Source: JAAYLC01 sp964636665
Lineage (GTDB): Bacteria; Bacteroidota; Bacteroidia; Flavobacteriales; Flavobacteriaceae
Reading direction: 5' to 3'
Assembly: GCA_964636665.1 (NCBI GenBank)
Contig: CAZWVT010000037.1
Location: 1 to 19,902 of the forward strand
Length of the DNA: 19,902 nt
Each line of letters starts with the position of its first letter. Position 1 is the first letter of the stretch. Shown piece after piece: positions 14,542-19,902 of the stretch. The position numbers and the translations under genes were made by a program. The notes beneath the pieces are model-generated. The model saw only the letters and a program-made list of their open reading frames with translations. It was not told the origin of the DNA and ran no database searches.

Positions 14542-15105
14542 TTATTTTTTATGGATTCGTTTTTCATTTTGTTTTACGAAAGCCGCCCATCCGGAGTATG
14601 ATTTTTCTTGTTGAATGCTGCCGGAATTGTAAAAATGACAAACGGCGGCAGCCAAACCGTCAGTACTGTCCAAATTTTTTGGCAATGCTTTTAATTTCAA
14701 AAGATTCTGAAGCATTCGGGCAACTTGTTCTTTGCTTGCATTTCCGTTGCCTGTAATTGCCATTTTGATTTTTTTGGGAGAATATTCCGTAATGGGAATT
14801 TGCCTTGACAGACCTGCCGCCATTGCAACACCTTGTGCGCGTCCGAGTTTGAGCATCGACTGAACGTTTTTTCCGAAAAACGGTGCTTCAATCGCTATTT
14901 CATCCGGATGGTGCGTGTCGATGAGTTCGATGGTGCGTTCAAAAATCAATCGTAATTTGAGGTAATGATCGGGATATTTTTGTAATTGGAGTTCATTTAA
15001 TTGTATAAACTCCATCTGATTCCGACAGGTTTTAATAATTCCAAAACCCATAATTGTCGTTCCCGGGTCAATTCCTAAAATAATTTTTTCTGTATGCGTT
15101 GTCAT
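14542..15105 (-). CDS. ruvC: Holliday junction resolvase RuvC
   Basis: RuvC cuts Holliday junctions together with the RuvAB motor in recombination and repair. From ATG 15105 the protein is 187 residues, near the usual 170-190. The four catalytic acids are visible: Asp13 in GIDPGTT, Glu73 in IEAPFFGKN, and Asp146 and Asp149 in NLDSTDGLAAAVCH. The KLGRAQG and GNGNASKEQV segments also fit. The frame is open back to ATG 15177, but those 24 residues (MIRFVCYIHNAN...) overlap the divergent gene at 15151 and are not part of RuvC. It precedes hemW on the same strand with 95 bp between them. Confidence 0.97.
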   Translation of the reverse strand: MTTHTEKIILGIDPGTTIMGFGIIKTCRNQMEFIQLNELQLQKYPDHYLKLRLIFERTIELIDTHHPDEIAIEAPFFGKNVQSMLKLGRAQGVAMAAGLSRQIPITEYSPKKIKMAITGNGNASKEQVARMLQNLLKLKALPKNLDSTDGLAAAVCHFYNSGSIQQEKSYSGWAAFVKQNEKRIHKK

Positions 15106-15150
15106 CGATAAAGGGCTGTTTGCAAACTGCGGAATTTGTAAATTCGCATT

Positions 15151-16101
15151 ATGGATGTAGCAAACAAATCTAATCAATATCTTTTAACCATAGGAAAAGT
15201 CCTCATATTTTCTGTGATTTTAGGATATCTTGTTTACAGATTTAAAAACATCGGATTTTACGATTGGCACACTTATATAGATCATTTTGATAAGAATTTT
15301 CTGTTGCTGATTTTTGTTTTAATCGGGTCGGGATTTTTTGCTGCAATCAATTGGATGCTGGAAATTCTGAAATGGAAAGTGCTTGCGACAAGCATTCAAA
15401 CAATTTCGTTTAAAACCGCTTTAAAACAAACTTTGGCAGCTTATTCGGTTTCGGTCATTACGCCGGCAAGAATTGGAGAATACGGCGCACGCGCATTGTA
15501 TTTTAAACCAATTGAACGAAAAAAAATAGTGCTCTTGACGCTGTTTTCAAACTTGTCTCAACTAGTGATGACTTGTTTGTTTGGTGGAATTGGGCTACTG
15601 TTTTTCTTATCCGAGAATCAAAATTACTTTTTAAAAGAACGCGGATTTTTGATTTTAATCCTTTCGATTTTGGCTTTGATTGTAGGGTATGTATTTCGCA
15701 AAAAAAGAATTTTCATCAAAGGATTTACGCTTCAAAATTGCATTGATTTTTATAGAAAACTCTCTTTTAAAGCAAAAGCGAACGTTTTTATATTTTCTTT
15801 TTTTCGTTATTTGGTCTTTAGTGGCATGCTGTATTTTTTACTAATTGCTTTTGGAATGGATTTGCCGGTTTCCACGGCATTTTTATTGATTTTTACGATG
15901 TATTTATTAGTCTCCGTTTTGCCGGTCTTTTTTGTTTTTGATGTGGTCGTCCGCAGTGGAGTTGCAGTCTGGTTATTTTCTTTTTACGGCGTTTCGGAAT
16001 GGATTGTCATCAGTGCTATTTCGCTTATGTGGATATTTAATTTTCTTTTTCCTGCCTTAATCGGAAGTTTTTTTGTCGCAAAATTCAAACCTGCTTCCTG
16101 A
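15151..16101 (+). CDS. Flippase-like / lysylphosphatidylglycerol synthase TM-region membrane protein (UPF0104 type)
   Basis: A 316-residue polytopic membrane protein related to the transmembrane half of MprF and to AglD-type proteins, which move or modify lipids and lipid-linked sugars. About eight hydrophobic segments are visible, beginning at residues 14-29 and 51-68. The family motif TPARIGEYGARA is at 104-115. No synthase domain is attached. Its stop overlaps the start of the glycosyltransferase (TGATG at 16099-16103), so the two are translationally coupled and likely act together on an envelope lipid or glycan. The gene is divergent from ruvC with only 45 bp between starts. A TTTG at 15119 and TAAATTCG at 15139 make a weak promoter with short spacing. 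Confidence 0.85.
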   Translation: MDVANKSNQYLLTIGKVLIFSVILGYLVYRFKNIGFYDWHTYIDHFDKNFLLLIFVLIGSGFFAAINWMLEILKWKVLATSIQTISFKTALKQTLAAYSVSVITPARIGEYGARALYFKPIERKKIVLLTLFSNLSQLVMTCLFGGIGLLFFLSENQNYFLKERGFLILILSILALIVGYVFRKKRIFIKGFTLQNCIDFYRKLSFKAKANVFIFSFFRYLVFSGMLYFLLIAFGMDLPVSTAFLLIFTMYLLVSVLPVFFVFDVVVRSGVAVWLFSFYGVSEWIVISAISLMWIFNFLFPALIGSFFVAKFKPAS

Positions 16102-17228
16102 TGATTGCAATCATAAGTTTTGTTTTTTTAGTATATGCTATTTGCATTGTTTTCTTAAACTTAGGATATCGTCGTAAAAAGCATGAAACGACTACTGAAT
16201 CCAATGCTGCAAACAGTTTTTCAATTCTGATACCTTTTCGGAATGAAGAAAAATACCTGTCACAATTGTGTAAAAGCCTTGCTGAACTAAAATATCCTCC
16301 TTATTTATTTGAACTGATTTTTATCGACGATAATTCAACGGATAATTCTGTAGATATTATCAAAGCTTTTAATTTTCCGATTTCCTTTTCCGTGAAACTT
16401 CTTCATTCAGTCAAAAAAGCTGCTGCACCCAAAAAAGCGGCTTTGCAAATTGGAATTTCAGCCGCGCGATTTCCGTGGATTATAACCACAGATGCCGATT
16501 GTATTTGCCCGGAATTGTGGCTCGAATCCATCAATCATTTTATCATTAATAACAGCCAATCAAAAATGATTTGCGGTCCTTTGTCGGTGATGAGCAATGA
16601 AGACGAAATTCAGGATTTGCAGCAGATGGAAAATTTAAGTTTGCAATTTGTAACACGCGCTGCTCTGGGATGGAACAAGCCAATTATGGCAAACGGTGCG
16701 AATTTGATTTACAGCAAAGAAGCATTTTATGAATGTGGCGGATTTGAAGGAAATTTAGACATCGCCAGCGGAGACGATATCTTTTTAATGGAAAAGTTTC
16801 GCAAAAACTTCCCGAATGCCATTCGTTATCTTTCCGATAAAAATGCAATCGTGCGAACACATCCGGTAACGACTTGGAAAGAAGTCATAAATCAAAGGAT
16901 TCGGTGGGCTTCTAAAACCCGTAAACAAAAAAATAATTGGGCTTTTTTAATAGGAGGGCTGGTGACTTTGACAAATTTTATTTTGGTTTGTTGCCTTTTC
17001 TTGATTTTTATCGATAAATTTCCAAAACAAATCTTTTTAGTTTTTCTCATTTTGAAAATTTCACTTGATTTTTGGATGATTCGTCGAAGTGCAAATTTTT
17101 TTAATCAGAAAATCGGATTCATCAAATTCTTTTTACTCAATATCATGTACACTTTTTTACAATTATTTATCTTTTTCAAAGCATTGACCGGCAAGTATAT
17201 ATGGAAAGACAATCAATTTAAGACATAA
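16101..17228 (+). CDS. Membrane-associated family 2 glycosyltransferase
   Basis: A 375-residue processive-type GT2 enzyme that transfers a sugar from a nucleotide donor on the cytoplasmic face. An N-terminal membrane anchor (residues 2-21) is followed by the catalytic domain with SILIPFRNEE, DDNSTD (76-81), the metal/donor TDADC (130-134), GDD (224-226) as the probable base region and QRIRW (265-269), the acceptor-side QxxRW motif. Two to three membrane segments end the protein (about 283-304, 311-325, 343-360). The ATG uses the last base of the flippase-like stop. The sugar and acceptor cannot be told from sequence; with its partner it probably builds a polyprenyl- or lipid-linked glycan. 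Confidence 0.93.
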   Translation: MIAIISFVFLVYAICIVFLNLGYRRKKHETTTESNAANSFSILIPFRNEEKYLSQLCKSLAELKYPPYLFELIFIDDNSTDNSVDIIKAFNFPISFSVKLLHSVKKAAAPKKAALQIGISAARFPWIITTDADCICPELWLESINHFIINNSQSKMICGPLSVMSNEDEIQDLQQMENLSLQFVTRAALGWNKPIMANGANLIYSKEAFYECGGFEGNLDIASGDDIFLMEKFRKNFPNAIRYLSDKNAIVRTHPVTTWKEVINQRIRWASKTRKQKNNWAFLIGGLVTLTNFILVCCLFLIFIDKFPKQIFLVFLILKISLDFWMIRRSANFFNQKIGFIKFFLLNIMYTFLQLFIFFKALTGKYIWKDNQFKT

Positions 17229-17312
17229 AAGTCAGAAATAGATGTAAGTAAATTATATTTATTACGTCCTAAGAAAAAAGTATCATTTTATATTAGACAT
17301 TTTTATATCCCC

Positions 17313-18182
17313 ATGAAATATTATCTTTTATTTATTTTATTTGTCTTTACATTTAATTTTTCGCAAGCACAAGATTCCCATTATCCAGATTTAGACATCA
17401 ATCAATTAAGAGCCGCAGTTGTAGGTGAGATTTCTCTTTTATGGATGAAAGACGACAACAATTATCGTTATTTTTTAAAGAAAGCAGATGAAGTTGTTGA
17501 GTTAAAAAGCTCTGAGATAGAAGGAAAAAAACAAGAAGAATATAAAACAGTACTTCGGGAACATACCGATAATGCTGAAGAAGTTGAGAAATTAAAGTTC
17601 AATCTTCGAAGTTTAAGCATCTTTTTTTCCCAATACAATATTTCACAAGATTCCTCCAAAGAATCCTTGATGAAAAGCGAACACAGGTTGGGAGTTTTTG
17701 GCGGATTTGATCAAGCTGCCTACACCTACAATCCGATGAATGTCATTCACCCGATGACCGGCGTGGAATACGAACTTTCCGAATCGGGAGTGCGACGCAG
17801 ATTTTCAGTGGTGATGCGGTTTGCCCATACTTTTGAAAATCAGGAACACAGCTATTCTGCCTCTAAATTTTCACTTAATACGCGATTTAAATTTATCCGT
17901 ACCAACAAGTTGGATTTTTATGTGAATGCCAAATTAGCCGAATACAATTTTGTCAACTATGAAATTTTAGGAGAAGTAAAAGTGGATGATGAGGTGACGG
18001 AAGAAGTACTTTACAGATCCAATTCCGGATTGAGCGTTCCTTTTCACTTTGGTCTTGGAATCGATTACAAAATCGGGAACGGTTATTTAAATTTATCTTA
18101 TAACGATATTATCGGAATCAATTCCACTGCTAATAACAGCTTGCCTTTCAATCTGTCACTGGGTTATAAATTTATTTTGTAA
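17313..18182 (+). CDS. Secreted beta-barrel-like protein, tandem paralog 1, unknown family
   Basis: A 289-residue exported protein I cannot name. The signal peptide is MKYYLLFILFVFTFNFSQAQ. Residues about 35-115 form an N-terminal region shared with the next gene: LLWMKDDNNYRYFLKK, EVVELK, EEYKTVLREHT and KFNLRSLSIFFSQYN. From about residue 125 alternating strands with aromatic residues suggest an outer-membrane barrel (RLGVFGGFD, RFKFIRTNKLDFYVNAKLA, FHFGLGIDYKIGNGYLNLSYNDIIGIN) ending SLGYKFIL. The closing segment is almost the same in both paralogs. It lies 84 bp after the glycosyltransferase, and no exact -7 box is seen before it. The barrel assignment is inference from pattern. Confidence 0.82.
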   Translation: MKYYLLFILFVFTFNFSQAQDSHYPDLDINQLRAAVVGEISLLWMKDDNNYRYFLKKADEVVELKSSEIEGKKQEEYKTVLREHTDNAEEVEKLKFNLRSLSIFFSQYNISQDSSKESLMKSEHRLGVFGGFDQAAYTYNPMNVIHPMTGVEYELSESGVRRRFSVVMRFAHTFENQEHSYSASKFSLNTRFKFIRTNKLDFYVNAKLAEYNFVNYEILGEVKVDDEVTEEVLYRSNSGLSVPFHFGLGIDYKIGNGYLNLSYNDIIGINSTANNSLPFNLSLGYKFIL

Positions 18183-18262
18183 ATAAAATCTAATATTTTT
18201 TCTCGTTTCTTTTATTTTAACATAATATATTGATTACTTTTATATTGGTTAAATAAATATTT

Positions 18263-19156
18263 ATGAAACGCTATTCATTATTTGTACTATTACTCGTTCT
18301 CAGTATTCCTGTAATCCAAGCACAGCAGACATATCATATTAATGGAGAAGAACTGATGCTCGAAACGGCAGTGGAAGGTCCGCTCACTTTATTATGGCAA
18401 AAGGAAAACAGAGATTATCGTTATTTTTTAAAAAGAGATAACGAAATCGTTGAATTAAAAAATACCAAAGAAGGCAGTGCAGACAGAGAAGAATACAAAG
18501 AAGTGCTGCGGCGGCATACGTTCAATACGCTGCCCGTAAATCGGGTGAAATTTAATTTAAAAGGGCTGAGCAATTTTTTTGTAAACTACAACAATCAAAT
18601 TGAACCGCGAGAACATACTCCTGTTGAACTCAGATTGGGTTTTTACGGCGGTGTTGACAATGTCGTTTATTCAGATCCTGAATTAACTGTGGGTGGCATA
18701 ACTTATCTTCCATACAACGAATTACATCCAAAATTAGGTGTCGAATTTGAAGCTATCGACAGCAAACGTTTGCGACATTCCGCTGTGGCACAAATGGAAT
18801 ATATTATGAATACCTCCGCTCACGGATATACCAGTTTTGAGGTATCAATCAATTACCGTTTCCGATTTATTAAAACTCCCAGATTTTATGTTTATGCCAA
18901 TGTCAAGTTGGCCTCTTTTATAACCTCGACTGCCGAATATTTGTCAAGTGTTTCTGACGGCGAAGTTCCTGAATATCATTTTACAAAAACCTCCACCACC
19001 GGAATCAGTTCTCCTTTCTTATTCGGATTGGGTGCGGAATACAGAATAGGTTCGGGATATCTGACTTTTGGATATAACGACATTGTCGGTTTAAACGCAA
19101 CTTCCAATAAGGAATTTCCGATAAACTTGACTTTGGGTTATAAGTTTATTCTGTAA
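18263..19156 (+). CDS. Secreted beta-barrel-like protein, tandem paralog 2, unknown family
   Basis: A 297-residue paralog of the preceding gene. The signal peptide is MKRYSLFVLLLVLSIPVIQAQ. Shared blocks run the whole length: LLWQKENRDYRYFLKR, EIVELK, EEYKEVLRRHT, KFNLKGLSNFFVNYN, RLGFYGGVD, RFRFIKTPRFYVYANVKLA, FLFGLGAEYRIGSGYL, YNDIVGLNATSN and LGYKFIL. The middle of the predicted barrel, where loops would be, differs most. The 80-bp gap has a near-match box TACTTTTA (18235-18242). The stop codon abuts the stop of the opposing gene with no base between them. An outer-membrane location is inferred; the substrate or role is unknown. Confidence 0.82.
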   Translation: MKRYSLFVLLLVLSIPVIQAQQTYHINGEELMLETAVEGPLTLLWQKENRDYRYFLKRDNEIVELKNTKEGSADREEYKEVLRRHTFNTLPVNRVKFNLKGLSNFFVNYNNQIEPREHTPVELRLGFYGGVDNVVYSDPELTVGGITYLPYNELHPKLGVEFEAIDSKRLRHSAVAQMEYIMNTSAHGYTSFEVSINYRFRFIKTPRFYVYANVKLASFITSTAEYLSSVSDGEVPEYHFTKTSTTGISSPFLFGLGAEYRIGSGYLTFGYNDIVGLNATSNKEFPINLTLGYKFIL

Positions 19157-19639
19157 TCAATCGTTAGTGCGGACAATAACCGGAAGCGTAAATTGAGTCG
19201 ATACCGGAATTCCGCGTTTATAGGCGGGTGAGGAAAGCTCAAGTGCGTTTAAAGCTTCCGTAATTCGATTTTTGAATTCGGGTAATTCACGAGTGAACAA
19301 ACTGTCTAAATGTATTTCAGATACGCTCAACTTTCCCAAATTATCAACTTTGAAATTGATGTGTAAAGTATCGTAAAGTTGCTGAGAAGTCGTAAATTTT
19401 TCGTTCGAAATTTTCTGATAAATTGCTGCATTCAGCGTATTGATAAAACATTCCTTTTGTTGGTTTTTATCCAGAGATTCTTCACAATTGAAAAAAAGCG
19501 GATACGAATCCACGTCCTTCCAATCAATCGTTTGTATTTCTTCTTCAAAAAGTGTTTCGGATGACACTTTTTCTACTTGAAAAAATTGACAAGACCAAAA
19601 ACTGAAACAGATTAAAAAAAAGGTAAAGAATCTTATCAT
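19157..19639 (-). CDS. Lipoprotein with a TonB C-terminal-like domain
   Basis: A 160-residue probable lipoprotein. The signal MIRFFTFFLICFSFWSC ends in a loose lipobox (Cys17). The mature part has YPLFFNCEESLDKNQQKECF, which recalls the P-x-F-x-x-C-E ... K-C-F opening of many Bacteroidota TonB-C-like proteins. Then come IYQKI, INFKVDNLGKLSVSEI, ITEALNALELSSPAYKRG and VSTQFTLPVIV, the order of elements of a TonB C-terminal domain. There is no proline-rich spacer or N-terminal membrane anchor, so it is not a full TonB. The frame is open to a TTG at 19663, but ATG 19639 gives a better signal peptide and sits suitably after the -7 box at 19672-19665. Function unknown. Confidence 0.78.
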   Translation of the reverse strand: MIRFFTFFLICFSFWSCQFFQVEKVSSETLFEEEIQTIDWKDVDSYPLFFNCEESLDKNQQKECFINTLNAAIYQKISNEKFTTSQQLYDTLHINFKVDNLGKLSVSEIHLDSLFTRELPEFKNRITEALNALELSSPAYKRGIPVSTQFTLPVIVRTND

Positions 19640-19649
19640 CAGATAAAAA

Positions 19650-19683
19650 ATAACTTTCAGCAAACAAATTTACTGAAAGTTAT
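19650..19683. repeat. 11-bp perfect inverted repeat enclosing a -7 box
   Basis: ATAACTTTCAG (19650-19660) and CTGAAAGTTAT (19673-19683) are perfectly complementary around a 12-base centre that contains the promoter box at 19665-19672. The repeat lies directly upstream of the lipoprotein ATG at 19639 and is a plausible operator. Confidence 0.75.
19665..19672 (-). promoter_or_regulatory. Putative -7 box for the TonB-C-like lipoprotein gene
   Basis: TAAATTTG on the minus strand, an exact TAnnTTTG match 25 bases before the ATG at 19639. There is no TTG at -33; the GAAATC repeat occupies that place. Confidence 0.5.
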
Positions 19684-19689
19684 GCTATG

Positions 19690-19707
19690 GAAATCGAAAT
19701 CGAAATC
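19690..19707. repeat. Tandem repeat, three copies of GAAATC
   Basis: Three perfect 6-base units, followed by an imperfect fourth (GAAAAT). They fall at the expected -33 to -20 region of the lipoprotein promoter. Confidence 0.9.
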
Positions 19708-19767
19708 GAAAATGTAAGCTGTATATGAGTTTGAACGCTTCACGCCTCACCCTTCACGATAAAAAAA

Positions 19768-19802
19768 CTTTCAATTTTCAATTTTCAATTTTCAACTTTC
19801 AA
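19768..19802. repeat. Tandem repeat, five 7-base units YTTTCAA
   Basis: Units start at 19768, 19775, 19782, 19789 and 19796. The first and last begin with C and the middle three with T. No coding frame covers them. Confidence 0.9.
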
Positions 19803-19822
19803 TTAAAAAACGCCTTACAACA

Positions 19823-19864
19823 ATGATTAATGATTAATGGTTAATGGTTAATGGTTAATGGTTA
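19823..19864. repeat. Tandem repeat, six 7-base units ATGRTTA
   Basis: Two ATGATTA units (19823-19836) followed by four ATGGTTA units (19837-19864) and a partial ATG. The ordered change from one variant to the other is typical of slippage growth. Nothing else is seen in 19684-19902. Confidence 0.9.
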
Positions 19865-19902
19865 ATGTGAGTTTAGTTTACATAATCTGTTCTCGATACA
19901 TT

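Noticed and set aside
15106..15177. N-terminal extension of ruvC by 24 codons
   Set aside because: It overlaps the divergent membrane-protein gene start and does not resemble RuvC; ATG 15105 fits the family.
19768..19864. Heptamer arrays as a CRISPR array or origin iterons
   Set aside because: The units are contiguous with no unique spacers and are far shorter than CRISPR repeats; no replication gene or DnaA-box cluster is nearby.

Overview
The window comes from the chromosome of a member of the Bacteroidota, most likely the family Flavobacteriaceae. Eleven exact TAnnTTTG boxes, the Bacteroidota -7 promoter element, lie on the coding strand close upstream of gene starts. Shine-Dalgarno sequences are largely absent. 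The DNA is A+T-rich, lipoproteins carry the Cys-Ser-Ser-Asp-Asp-Asp type of mature N-terminus, and several gene pairs look like flavobacterial neighbours. I see no rRNA, tRNA, CRISPR array, transposase or phage gene.

Layout. 1-1352 (-): a Na+/H+-coupled dicarboxylate/amino-acid symporter, cut by the left edge. 1537-4032 (+): an enlarged PaaZ of phenylacetate catabolism with an extra DinB-like C-terminal domain and no other paa gene in view. 4071-5290: dtd (-) and a UPF0316 membrane protein (+), divergent. 5421-6170 (+): a DUF481-type outer-membrane barrel. 6171-7650: metK behind a strong promoter and a SAM-II-type riboswitch of the long-loop form. 7722-8717 (-): a YdjM-like membrane hydrolase. 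8774-9549: a segment carrying a small lipoprotein gene, flanked by 76-bp direct repeats, that looks inserted between the YdjM-like gene and a membrane-anchored MutS-family ATPase (9580-11352, -). 11433-12560 (-): a YjbR-like protein and a cyclase-family hydrolase, probably co-oriented with the MutS-like gene in one transcription group. 12684-13319 (+): a MarC-family membrane protein that overlaps the tail of hemW (13316-14446, -). ruvC (14542-15105, -) lies upstream of hemW. 15151-17228 (+): a flippase-like membrane protein translationally coupled to a GT2 glycosyltransferase. 17313-19156 (+): two tandem paralogous secreted beta-barrel proteins of unknown family. 19157-19639 (-): a TonB-C-like lipoprotein. 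The last 240 bases hold three short tandem-repeat arrays and no gene.

Most genes are housekeeping or envelope functions: SAM synthesis under SAM feedback, tRNA proofreading, Holliday-junction resolution, heme trafficking, membrane glycan or lipid assembly and outer-membrane proteins. No complete new system is evident. The observations that most deserve follow-up are the repeat-flanked lipoprotein insertion, which leaves a seven-codon relic of the neighbouring gene, the riboswitch leader of metK, the three-domain PaaZ, the promoter box held inside a perfect inverted repeat at the right end, and the tandem barrel paralogs.
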